64,000 nt of DNA from BS750m-G57 sp964607575 (GTDB lineage Bacteria > Planctomycetota > Phycisphaerae > SM23-33). A program made the position numbers and the translations under genes. Within the stretch, counting starts at the first letter, position 1, and the number at the start of each line of letters is the position of its first letter. The stretch spans positions 45,961-109,960 of the forward strand of contig CAZSLS010000002.1 of the NCBI GenBank assembly GCA_964607575.1, written 5' to 3'. The notes beneath the pieces are model-generated. The model had not been told where the DNA came from. It worked only from the letters and a program-made list of their open reading frames with translations, and made no database searches. Below are positions 18,426 to 26,773 of the stretch, in pieces.

Positions 18426-19370
18426 ATGACCAGAAAACTAGTAATATTCATAGTGTTATTGTCCGCCGCCTTGCTCGGAAGGGCTGCGGACGTACCGAAA
18501 AAACAAGTATCCCAATTCAAATCCATCGCAAGAGCCAGCGAGGACATTACCGTATCCTCCACCATGCCGGTTCGGGTCTCGAAAGTCTTTGTCAAAGATG
18601 GAGACACCGTAAAGCCCGGACAAACACTGGTGCAACTCGACGACAAGGCCGAACGCGTTCAGATGGAACAACTGAAAGCACAGGCCGAAGACGAAACGCA
18701 CCTGGAGGCCGCGGAAGCACAACTCGCCCAGAAGAAAGTCGATTACAAACGAATCCAAAATGCCCGGGCCAAGAACGCCGCAACCGCACTGGAACTGGAG
18801 CACGCGCGCCTGGAGGTCACGATCTCAGATCTGTCCCTGACGCTGGCGCGGTTCGAACACACCCAGGACAAACGGAAGTACCTGCAGGCCGAGGCCCAGG
18901 TCGATCGATTGAGACTGCGCGTACCTACTTCCGAAAACGATTTGCCCGGGGACACGTTCAAGGTCTTCAAAGTCTTCGTTTCTCGCGGCGAGTCCGTCGA
19001 TCGCCTGAAGGAAGTTATCCGGGTCATCAAGATCGATCCGCTCTGGATCGACGTCCCGGTCCCCGAAGAGATCGTCGGTGCACTGAAACTCAAGGTCGCC
19101 CAGAAAGCACGCGTGATCTTCCTCAAGACCAAGACCCTCCCGACCGAGGGCAAGATCATCTACATTGCGGATGAGATCGATGCGGCCAGCGGAAAGCAAA
19201 CGATACGTGTTGAGGTCCCAAATCCCAGCGGAATACCCGCCGGTAAGAAAGTATTCGTAGAATTTTTACCAAAGGCCCGGTCGACAACCAGACCTGCCGA
19301 CAAGAAGCAGGCCGCCAATCCCACGGCAGACCGGACAGAAATATCGATTAACAGGAAAGGAACGAGTTGA
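18426..19370 (+). CDS. HlyD/RND-type periplasmic adaptor protein
   Basis: A 314-residue membrane-fusion-type adaptor, the first gene of the six-gene operon. It has a signal peptide (MTRKLVIFIVLLSAALLGRA) and a lipoyl-like half-motif VRVSKVFVKDGDTVKPGQTL (about residues 49-68). A coiled-coil hairpin rich in Ala/Glu/Lys/Gln (about 75-155) and a beta-barrel with the second half VFKVFVSRGESVD follow. Such proteins usually bridge an inner-membrane transporter to an outer-membrane channel, but neither is encoded here. I chose the ATG at 18426 for the signal peptide and GGAAG upstream; a TTG at 18348 is unlikely. The stop overlaps the next start by one base, so translation is probably coupled. Confidence 0.85.
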   Translation: MTRKLVIFIVLLSAALLGRAADVPKKQVSQFKSIARASEDITVSSTMPVRVSKVFVKDGDTVKPGQTLVQLDDKAERVQMEQLKAQAEDETHLEAAEAQLAQKKVDYKRIQNARAKNAATALELEHARLEVTISDLSLTLARFEHTQDKRKYLQAEAQVDRLRLRVPTSENDLPGDTFKVFKVFVSRGESVDRLKEVIRVIKIDPLWIDVPVPEEIVGALKLKVAQKARVIFLKTKTLPTEGKIIYIADEIDAASGKQTIRVEVPNPSGIPAGKKVFVEFLPKARSTTRPADKKQAANPTADRTEISINRKGTS

Positions 19371-19741
19371 TGGCCAAAGACACCCCCGAACCGGCACAAG
19401 ACGCCCCACAGGCGGCGCCTGAAGCAGCACCCGAAGGTCAGGAACAGCAGACGATCCGAGTTCGCATGGACCAGCGGGATGTAAAAACCAGCTACGCAAA
19501 CGCGTTCAACACGCACGGGCTTATCAACGAGGTCATCCTTGACTTCGGACTGAACACGCCCGTTCCACCCCAACCCGATCAACCGCCGGAAATCATGCTG
19601 CAGATCACCGACCGGATCATCCTGAACTACTACTCCGCCAAACGCCTCGCCCTTACGCTCGGGCAGTTGGTCAGGCGACATGAAGAACGATTCGGAGAAC
19701 TGGAACTGGATGACAGCAAGCGGGTCAAGAGCGACCAGTAG
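19370..19741 (+). CDS. DUF3467 domain protein
   Basis: A small 123-residue protein. The ATG at 19370 shares its A with the TGA of the upstream adaptor gene, and AAAGGA lies 8 nt before it. After a Pro/Glu/Ala-rich leader (residues 1-30), the rest matches the DUF3467 pattern: a start like IRVRMDQRDVKTSYANAF, then EVILDFGLNTP, ITDRIILNYYSAKRLALTLGQL and RRHEERFGELEL. The family has no established function. It has no signal peptide or membrane segment, so it is cytoplasmic. Its coupling to adaptor and protease genes suggests it is a regulatory or cargo-associated part of that system, which is inference only. Confidence 0.82.
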   Translation: MAKDTPEPAQDAPQAAPEAAPEGQEQQTIRVRMDQRDVKTSYANAFNTHGLINEVILDFGLNTPVPPQPDQPPEIMLQITDRIILNYYSAKRLALTLGQLVRRHEERFGELELDDSKRVKSDQ

Positions 19742-19767
19742 CCTTCCGAACCGGAGACTCATCCCTG

Positions 19768-21795
19768 ATGCCCCCAGACAACGTGGAAAGCTCCAGACCG
19801 CAGCCACAGCCGCATGACGGTCAACTGCCTACATTGGCTGAACTCTTCGAACAGCTAAGCCGCTATGACGGCCCGGTGGAGGGTTTTCTTGCGCACCTCG
19901 TGCAAACCCAATGCCAGGCCGCCGACGCCAGGGGCGGTGCGATACTGCGAATCTCCCCGGACGGGCGCCCACAGGTTCTGGCGGTATACCCCCCCGCCGA
20001 GCCGGGATCAACGCCTCCGGTCTGGTTGGCGCGCGCCGCTGAGATCGCGCCGCAGGTAGCGGCGGGAGGCGCCACCGATGTCAGGGCGCTGCACGATCCC
20101 GACGATCTCTACGGCCAGCCCGCGCGGAGCCACCTGGCGCTGGTGCCTTTGACCGGCGGGCAGGGAGCCAGGGGATTGGCTGCGTACGTACTCGAAAAAG
20201 GCGACGATGAAGCCGTTTTCGCCGCACGAATCGAACGCCTCGAGCTTACCATCGTCCTGATGGGGCTCCACGAAATGCGCCTCTCGCTGCAAAGACGAAA
20301 TAACGATCTTGCGAGGCTCAGGGTCTCCATGGACACCCTGGCAGCAACTAACGAACACGAGAAGTTCACCGCCTCGGTCATGTCGCTCTGCAACGAAATG
20401 GCGTCAACCTGGAAGTGCGAGAGAGTCAGCCTCGGAGTACTGAAGGGGCGATACGTTCAGGTCAGCGCCGTCAGCGGTACCGAAAAAATCAACCGCAAGA
20501 TGAAACTGGTCCAGGACATCGAAGCGACTATGGAAGAGGCGCTGGACCAGGATATCGAAGTGATCCTGCCCGCATCTCCAGAGGCGACCTATGTCAGCCG
20601 CGGCGCATCGGAACTCTCCCGCAGGCACGGGCCCTCGGCAATCGTCTCGCTACCGCTCAGGCGAGAGGGCAAGGGCGTCGGTGTAGTCACGCTGGAGAAG
20701 TCCGCCGACAATCCGTTTACCGCCGAACAGATCGAAGCTCTGCGATTGACCTGCGAACTGGCCACCCCCAGGATTATGGACCTGTTCAAGACCGACCGCT
20801 GGTTCGGGGCTAAGGCCGCCCGGACCGTGCGCGGCGGACTGGGCGTAGTTGTTGGCGCCAAACACACGTGGCTGAAGATGATCGCCATACTCGTATCCGC
20901 TTTCCTGGTATTTGCGATCCTGTTCAAGGGAGACTACACCGCCGGCGGTAGCATGACCCTCCAGGTGAGAACCCAGCACGTTATTCCCGCACCGTTCGAA
21001 GGGGTCCTCAAGAGTGTACACGTGGAAGTCAACGAGAGGATCGTCGGCGAAGGGGCGCCAGGCGTGACGATCCTGGCGGAAATGGACACCGCCGAACTGC
21101 GGGAGCGCCTCGCTGCAGCGCAAGCCGAACGCAGCCGGGCGAGAAATCAGGCGGAGCAGGCCAGGAATGAAGGCAAACAGGTTCAGGTCCAGATTGCAGA
21201 GAATGACGTCCAGAAAGCCGACGCCAATATCCGCCTCCTCCAGCAGCGTATTGCCCTGGCTTCGATCAAGTCGCCCATATCCGGTACGGTCATCAGCGGA
21301 GACCTCAAGAGGCATCTTGGGCGGCGCTACGAACTGGGTAAGGAGCTTTTCCAGATCGCCAAGATCGAGAACATGCGCGCCGAAGTGCTCGTGGGCGAAG
21401 ACCAGATCGCCGAAGTAATAGAGAAATATGGTCCCAGTTGCAGGAAACGCAACAAAATCCAACAGGAACTCGACAATCTTGGCAACGAAAATCCCGACAG
21501 ACGCCGGAAACTCGAAAACCAGATCGCCGAACTCGACAAGGACGTAGGAGGCCGCCTAGCCGCGCTGGGGCACGCGGGGAGGCATTTTGATTTTGTAGTC
21601 GAACGAATCACACCGGTCGCCAGACCCTCGGAAGGGAAAAACGTCTTTCCGATTCGCGTCAAACTGCTCCAGACCTCCCAGTGGATGCGACCGGGCATGA
21701 CCGGCGTGGCGGAGGTAGATATCGATCGCCGCCCGTACGCCTACATCTGGACGCGCCGGTTGGTTAACTGGATCCGGATGAAGTTGTGGTTGTAG
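19768..21795 (+). CDS. GAF domain - transmembrane - HlyD adaptor fusion
   Basis: A 675-residue protein with unusual architecture. A cytoplasmic part of about 365 residues contains a GAF-type sensor domain (about 196-330: HEKFTASVMSLCNEMASTW to TCELATPRIMDLF), and a degenerate GAF-like region may precede it (about 20-180). One membrane helix follows (369-387: LKMIAILVSAFLVFAILF). The periplasmic part is HlyD-like: a lipoyl half at VIPAPFEGVLKSVHVEVNER, a coiled coil (about 445-500), the second half IKSPISGTVISGDL, and a beta-barrel ending in RPGMTGVAEVDI. Sensor and adaptor are thus joined in one chain. It starts 26 bp after the DUF3467 gene and ends 12 bp before the M50 gene, clearly one operon. 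Confidence 0.87.
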   Translation: MPPDNVESSRPQPQPHDGQLPTLAELFEQLSRYDGPVEGFLAHLVQTQCQAADARGGAILRISPDGRPQVLAVYPPAEPGSTPPVWLARAAEIAPQVAAGGATDVRALHDPDDLYGQPARSHLALVPLTGGQGARGLAAYVLEKGDDEAVFAARIERLELTIVLMGLHEMRLSLQRRNNDLARLRVSMDTLAATNEHEKFTASVMSLCNEMASTWKCERVSLGVLKGRYVQVSAVSGTEKINRKMKLVQDIEATMEEALDQDIEVILPASPEATYVSRGASELSRRHGPSAIVSLPLRREGKGVGVVTLEKSADNPFTAEQIEALRLTCELATPRIMDLFKTDRWFGAKAARTVRGGLGVVVGAKHTWLKMIAILVSAFLVFAILFKGDYTAGGSMTLQVRTQHVIPAPFEGVLKSVHVEVNERIVGEGAPGVTILAEMDTAELRERLAAAQAERSRARNQAEQARNEGKQVQVQIAENDVQKADANIRLLQQRIALASIKSPISGTVISGDLKRHLGRRYELGKELFQIAKIENMRAEVLVGEDQIAEVIEKYGPSCRKRNKIQQELDNLGNENPDRRRKLENQIAELDKDVGGRLAALGHAGRHFDFVVERITPVARPSEGKNVFPIRVKLLQTSQWMRPGMTGVAEVDIDRRPYAYIWTRRLVNWIRMKLWL

Positions 21796-21807
21796 GAGAC
21801 GCATATC

Positions 21808-24072
21808 ATGCCAATCGACCGCCCCACATTCAGTGAATCGTGGTATCGCGTCGCTTCGTTGCGACCGCGCCTGCGGTCGTCGGTCCAGGTATTCCGCCAG
21901 CACTTCCGCGGGCAGATGTGGCATGTCCTGCAGGACCCGGGATCCAACCAGTTCTTCCGACTGAACGACACGGGCTATCATTTTGTCGGTCTGCTCGACG
22001 GGCGGCGAACGGTTGCGGAAGTCTGGAACGTGTGCAACGAACAACTCGGCGACGCGGCGCCGACCCAGGGCGAAGCGATCGCACTGCTGGGGCAGTTGTA
22101 CACCTCCAACCTGCTCCAGGCGGATGTACCACCGGATGCCCAGGGCCTGTTTCGGCGTTACCGACAGCGAGTGGGACGGGAAGTAAGGGGATACCTCACG
22201 AACCTCCTGTTCATCCGGATACCCCTGATCGACCCCGACAGATTCCTCGAACGATGGGTTGGTGTATTCGGCGCGATATTCAGCATAGTCGGCTTGATAT
22301 GCTGGTTGATCCTGATGTCGGTAGGCGCCTACTTCCTGCTCGGGCGGACCAGCGAACTGGGCAACCAGGCCATGGGCGTCCTGATGACCGCAAACCTGCC
22401 CCTGCTGGCGATAAGTTTCTGGATTGTCAAGATCATCCACGAATTCGGGCATGGTTTTGCGTGCAAGAAGTTCGGGCTACAGGCCGGCGGAGGTGAGGTC
22501 CATACGATGGGCATCATGTTCCTGATCTTCATGCCCCTGCCCTACGTCGACGCGTCAAGCGCCTGGGCGTTTCGGAGCAAGTGGCATCGCGTGGCGGTCG
22601 GAGGCGCCGGGATGTTCTGCGAACTGGCGATCGCGGCGGTTGCGGCGATTGTGTGGGCAAGTGTCGGTGAGGGCATGGTCCAGGCGCTGGCGTATAACTG
22701 CATGTTCATCGCCTCGGTGACAACGCTTCTGTTCAACGCCAATCCGCTGCTGAGGTATGACGGGTACTACATCCTCTCGGATCTGCTGGAGATACCCAAC
22801 TTCGCCCAGCGGTCCAAAAGCTACCTGTACTACCTGGTCAAGCGATACATATGGGCCGTACGCAATCCCAGGAACCCCGCAAACACTTCCGGCGAAAAAG
22901 CATGGTTCGTATTCTACGGGATCGCCTCGACTATCTACCGCCTGTTCATCCTGGTCGTGATCCTGATGTTCCTGTCCGACCGCCTTCCGGAGGAACTCAA
23001 GTTCATAGCCACCATCGCCGCGGCGGTATCCGGAGCCGTCTGGTTGTGTACTCCGATATTCAAGTTCCTCAAGTACCTGGCGACCAGCGGCGAACTTTCC
23101 CGCGTTCGAGGCCGCGCGGTAACCTCAACGCTGCTGACGGTGACAAGCATCATCCTGCTCGTTGGCGTCATACCCTGGCCCGACCGCGTACGCGCCGAAG
23201 GTGTTGTCGAACCGCTCGGACTGGTAGTCGTGTACACTCGAACCGACGGATACGTTGCAAACTTCCTCCCCTCGGGAACGCCGGTGGGCGCCCGGGACGT
23301 GCTCATAAACGCCGTACCGCCTACCGACGACCCGCGGCAGCGAAACCGGTTCTTCGATAGTCTGAACACTGAACTGACCGCCACACAGCAGATCCTGGAA
23401 GCCGAATACGCCAAGATAAAATGGCAGGAAGATTGGGCTCTCGCCGAAAACGAACACGCAATCGTAGCCTCGAGAATCGAAGAGGCAAAAGCCAAAGCAG
23501 AGCAGATCCATCGGGTCAGGAACGATATCAGAAACCTGACGATCCGATCGCCGATAAAGGGTGTGTGGATATCCCCCGACGTTGACCGCCTCAAGGGCAA
23601 TTTCGTGCAAAAGGGTCAGCAAATCGGACTGGTCGCCAACCGGGAACCCGAAAACCTGGTTGTCCGGGCGGTAGCATCGCAGGAGATCGGGGCGCTTCTT
23701 TACGAACTTCACAACAGGAAAAACCACACGATCCCCGTCGAAATCCGCATACAAGGACGTCCCGCCCCGGCATTCACGGGCAAGATAATCAAGATCCTCG
23801 ACTCCGCACAGGACGTCCTGCCCTCCCCGGCGCTGGGATACGCCGTAGGCGGACCGATTGTCACTCGCTCCGACGACCGCCAGGGCCTGATGGCCGCCGA
23901 GGGCTTCTTCGAAATACACGTTACCCCACAGACCGATGATTCCGGCGACCCGGACGGAGGGGTCCTGCTGCTCCCGGGACAGCGAGTGGTGGTGCGTTTC
24001 GACATGCCGTCAAAACCGCTCGTCGCCCAGTGGTGGCGGTCACTACTGCAACTGCTTCAGAGAAAACAATAA
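21808..24072 (+). CDS. PqqD-like / M50 site-2-protease-like / HlyD membrane protein
   Basis: A 754-residue polytopic membrane protein. Residues about 20-105 resemble PqqD (WHVLQDPGSNQFFRLNDTGY, DGRRTVAEVW), the wHTH fold that binds leader peptides in RiPP pathways. Membrane segments follow, with the zinc protease motif HEFGH (211-215) and the second metal-ligand site NPLLRYDGYY (D318), so the M50 active site looks intact. More helices run to about residue 465. A C-terminal lipoyl/HlyD-type region with a coiled coil (about 500-745: VVYTRTDGYVANFLPSGTPV, LTIRSPIKGVWISPD) extends outside. AGGAG is 9 nt before the ATG. Fusions of this type are known to me only as unnamed planctomycete proteins. 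Proteolysis coupled to export is inferred. Confidence 0.88.
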   Translation: MPIDRPTFSESWYRVASLRPRLRSSVQVFRQHFRGQMWHVLQDPGSNQFFRLNDTGYHFVGLLDGRRTVAEVWNVCNEQLGDAAPTQGEAIALLGQLYTSNLLQADVPPDAQGLFRRYRQRVGREVRGYLTNLLFIRIPLIDPDRFLERWVGVFGAIFSIVGLICWLILMSVGAYFLLGRTSELGNQAMGVLMTANLPLLAISFWIVKIIHEFGHGFACKKFGLQAGGGEVHTMGIMFLIFMPLPYVDASSAWAFRSKWHRVAVGGAGMFCELAIAAVAAIVWASVGEGMVQALAYNCMFIASVTTLLFNANPLLRYDGYYILSDLLEIPNFAQRSKSYLYYLVKRYIWAVRNPRNPANTSGEKAWFVFYGIASTIYRLFILVVILMFLSDRLPEELKFIATIAAAVSGAVWLCTPIFKFLKYLATSGELSRVRGRAVTSTLLTVTSIILLVGVIPWPDRVRAEGVVEPLGLVVVYTRTDGYVANFLPSGTPVGARDVLINAVPPTDDPRQRNRFFDSLNTELTATQQILEAEYAKIKWQEDWALAENEHAIVASRIEEAKAKAEQIHRVRNDIRNLTIRSPIKGVWISPDVDRLKGNFVQKGQQIGLVANREPENLVVRAVASQEIGALLYELHNRKNHTIPVEIRIQGRPAPAFTGKIIKILDSAQDVLPSPALGYAVGGPIVTRSDDRQGLMAAEGFFEIHVTPQTDDSGDPDGGVLLLPGQRVVVRFDMPSKPLVAQWWRSLLQLLQRKQ

Positions 24073-24085
24073 CCGGAGTCCGCAA

Positions 24086-26086
24086 TTGAACGAGGTCGCC
24101 AGCACAACCTGGCGGATGTTGGCGCAGCGAACGGGCGGTCGAGAACTGCCTCGCGGACTCGATGCGGCATGGGACGCCGCGGCGGGTATGGCCCAGAAAC
24201 TCCTTCCGCGAACCGCAAGATTCCTCCGCCAGGCCGACGTGGTATTGGGCTACGAGAAGCATTTCGCAATGATGACCGCGGCGAAACTCCGCACCCATGC
24301 CGCGGAGTTCCGCGACCTCTTCCGACTGGGACGCAATACATCTGACGATCTCCTGAAGGCCTTCGCACTCGTCCGCGAGGTCGCCGCCAGGCAGATCGGC
24401 CTGAAAGCTTACAGGGTACAGGTCGCCGGGGCACTTGCCCTGTACGCAGGATGCATTGTCGAAATGGCCACCGGCGAGGGAAAGACACTCGCCGCAACCA
24501 TGCCCGCAACCGTTGCCGGATGGTGTGGAAAAGGATGCCACGTCATCACCGTAAACGACTATCTCGCCAAACGAGACGCCGAGGAAATGGGCCCGATCTA
24601 CCGCTTCTGCGGACTGAAGGTCAACCATATCGATCAGGAAACACCGCCCCCGCAGCGCCGCGAAGCATACCACGCCGACATCACATACTGCACCAACAAG
24701 GAAGTCACCGCCGATTACCTGCGAGATCGCCTGGCCATGGGACGCTTGAGGGGGCTTTCGTCGGCGTTGCTGGCACGCATCGCCGAGGGCACCCAGAGCG
24801 GGACCGATCGAGTAGTACAACGCGGTCTGAACTACGCGATCATCGATGAAGCCGACTCGGTGCTGATAGACGAAGGCGTCACGCCGCTGATCATCTCGGG
24901 AGAGGCGCCCAATACCGAGCAGGTACAAGCATTTCAGCAGGCGGCGGGCATCGCCGGGCAAATGCAGGATGGCGTCCACTACCGGGTTAACTTCAAGTAT
25001 CGCGAGGTCAACCTCACCAAGGACGGAAAAGCCTTCGCAGCCGAACTGACCGCCGAACTGGGAGGCATATGGGCCGGACAGCGGAGAAGCGAGGAATTGA
25101 TCGTCCAGGCACTGACGGCACGGGAAATGTTCCTGATCGACAAGCAGTACGTTATCCAGGAAGACAAGGTCGTGATCGTCGACGACTTCACCGGGCGGCT
25201 CATGCCCGACCGCGAATGGCGAGACGGGCTGCACCAGGCGGTATCCGCCAAAGAAAACGTCGAAGTACAACCGCCAAAAGACACCTACGCGCGGATGAGT
25301 TTCCAGAGATTCTTCAGGATGTATCGACGCCTGTCAGGCATGACCGGAACCGCGGTCGAAGCCACTGGAGAATTCTGGCAGTTCTACCACACGCCGGTGG
25401 TGGTCGTTCCGACCAACGAACCCTGCATACGCAAGCAACTGCCCTCCCGCGTCTACGCCTCCCAAACCGCCAAGTGGCACGCCGTCATCGATGAAATCAC
25501 GCGCGTCCACGAGAAAGGCCAGCCCATTCTCGTCGGCACGCGCAGCGTCCGCGACAGCGAAAAAATCTCCGCACTGCTCACGGAACTCGAACTGGAACAT
25601 GAAGTACTCAACGCCGTCAGGCACGCTGAAGAAGCCCAAATCGTAGCCCAGGCCGGGCAAGGCGGACGAATTACCGTGGCGACCAACATGGCCGGACGCG
25701 GTACCGACATCAAACTCGGTCGCGGTGTGGCCGATCTCGGCGGCTTGTACGTCCTGGCCACCGACCGCCAGGAGTCCGGGCGGATCGACAGACAACTCGC
25801 CGGACGGTCCGGACGGATGGGCGACCCGGGCCTGGCGCGCAGATTCGTGAGCCTCGAAGACGATCTGCCCAAGCGCTACGCGTTGAAGATGGCGAAATTC
25901 CTGCGCAAACGCCACCGCGATGGCGATGAGAGAATCGCCCGAGACATCGCCGGACCGCTAACCAGACGCCTCTTCAACCGCGCGCAGCGACGAGCCGAAC
26001 ATACCGCTTTCAAGCAGCGGCGCGCCGTCCTGCGCACCGACCACTGGCTCGACGAGTACCTGGGCTTCGCCGGAATCGAGCGATAA
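24086..26086 (+). CDS. Short SecA-like preprotein-translocase ATPase (accessory SecA paralogue)
   Basis: A 666-residue SecA relative, against roughly 850-950 for housekeeping SecA. The start is TTG 24086, with GGAG 7 nt upstream. Motor motifs are complete: Walker A MATGEGKT (127-134), VNDYLAKRDAEEMG, DITYCTNKEVTADYLRD, Walker B IIDEADSVLIDE, VDDFTGR, GMTGTA, and NBD2 ATNMAGRGTDIKLG with RIDRQLAGRSGRMGDPG. The peptide-crosslinking domain between the motor halves is kept. Only about 75 residues follow LEDDL, so the helical scaffold, wing domain and zinc-binding C-terminus are missing. This is unlikely to be the essential SecA. Its place between the M50 fusion (13 bp upstream) and the HAD gene (1-bp overlap) points to a dedicated export motor for this system. 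Confidence 0.87.
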   Translation: MNEVASTTWRMLAQRTGGRELPRGLDAAWDAAAGMAQKLLPRTARFLRQADVVLGYEKHFAMMTAAKLRTHAAEFRDLFRLGRNTSDDLLKAFALVREVAARQIGLKAYRVQVAGALALYAGCIVEMATGEGKTLAATMPATVAGWCGKGCHVITVNDYLAKRDAEEMGPIYRFCGLKVNHIDQETPPPQRREAYHADITYCTNKEVTADYLRDRLAMGRLRGLSSALLARIAEGTQSGTDRVVQRGLNYAIIDEADSVLIDEGVTPLIISGEAPNTEQVQAFQQAAGIAGQMQDGVHYRVNFKYREVNLTKDGKAFAAELTAELGGIWAGQRRSEELIVQALTAREMFLIDKQYVIQEDKVVIVDDFTGRLMPDREWRDGLHQAVSAKENVEVQPPKDTYARMSFQRFFRMYRRLSGMTGTAVEATGEFWQFYHTPVVVVPTNEPCIRKQLPSRVYASQTAKWHAVIDEITRVHEKGQPILVGTRSVRDSEKISALLTELELEHEVLNAVRHAEEAQIVAQAGQGGRITVATNMAGRGTDIKLGRGVADLGGLYVLATDRQESGRIDRQLAGRSGRMGDPGLARRFVSLEDDLPKRYALKMAKFLRKRHRDGDERIARDIAGPLTRRLFNRAQRRAEHTAFKQRRAVLRTDHWLDEYLGFAGIER

Positions 26087-26673
26087 TGGCCCCGGCACGC
26101 CCATTTGAGCTGGTCATCTTCGACATGGATGGAACGCTGATCGAGCAGATGCTCGACTTTGAGGGTATACGTAAGCACCTTGGGATCCGCCCGAACGAGG
26201 GCATACTCGAAGGAATCGCAAACATGCCGCCCGATCGGCGGACCCAGGCCGAACACTGGCTCGTGCGAACCGAACACCTGATCGCCCAAAACGCTCGTCT
26301 CATGCCCGGAGCCATTGAAACTCTGGCGGCGATCCGCAACGCGAATATCCAAACCGCCCTGTTGACCAGAAACACGCGAGCATCGATGCAAACGGTCCTA
26401 GAGAAGTTCGACCTCCGGTTCGACCTGGCCTGGTCGCGAGAAGACGGACCGATCAAGCCCGAGCCCGACAGCGTCCTGAAGGCGTGCGAGACGCTCGGCG
26501 TCGCCCCGGGACAAACCGCGTGCATAGGCGATTTTGAATACGATATCGTCGCCGCCAACGCCGCCGGCGCCGTTAGCATCCTCCTGGTCCCGGACTCCAG
26601 ACCCCCATTCGCCGATACCGCCGATCGCGTCATAATCAAACTGTCTGAACTACCCGCCCTGCTGGGAATCTGA
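26086..26673 (+). CDS. HAD-superfamily hydrolase (phosphoglycolate phosphatase-like)
   Basis: A 195-residue cytoplasmic phosphatase. All four HAD motifs are visible: FDMDGTL (I, nucleophile and acid Asp), LLTRNTR (II), IKPEPDSVLKA (III, Lys) and GDFEYDIVAA (IV). A small alpha-helical cap lies between motifs I and II, as in the GPH subfamily. The ATG overlaps the SecA stop (TAATG), so the two are translationally coupled and this closes the operon. The link to the export genes may be functional or incidental. The substrate is not deducible. Confidence 0.88.
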   Translation: MAPARPFELVIFDMDGTLIEQMLDFEGIRKHLGIRPNEGILEGIANMPPDRRTQAEHWLVRTEHLIAQNARLMPGAIETLAAIRNANIQTALLTRNTRASMQTVLEKFDLRFDLAWSREDGPIKPEPDSVLKACETLGVAPGQTACIGDFEYDIVAANAAGAVSILLVPDSRPPFADTADRVIIKLSELPALLGI

Positions 26674-26690
26674 GCAAACCAAAGGCGAAC

Positions 26691-26707
26691 GCGGGGCGAT
26701 GCCCCGC
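26691..26707. terminator. Short GC hairpin after the export-like operon
   Basis: GCGGGGC (26691-26697) pairs with GCCCCGC (26701-26707) around a 3-nt loop, 17 bp after the HAD stop. No T tract follows, so it may be a weak terminator or an RNA-stabilising hairpin. Confidence 0.5.
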
Positions 26708-26773
26708 CGCTATTCAGGGTGATAGGTGAGAGTCGGTGTTGTGTAATCTGGCGGATCGGGTATTCTATGGGGT

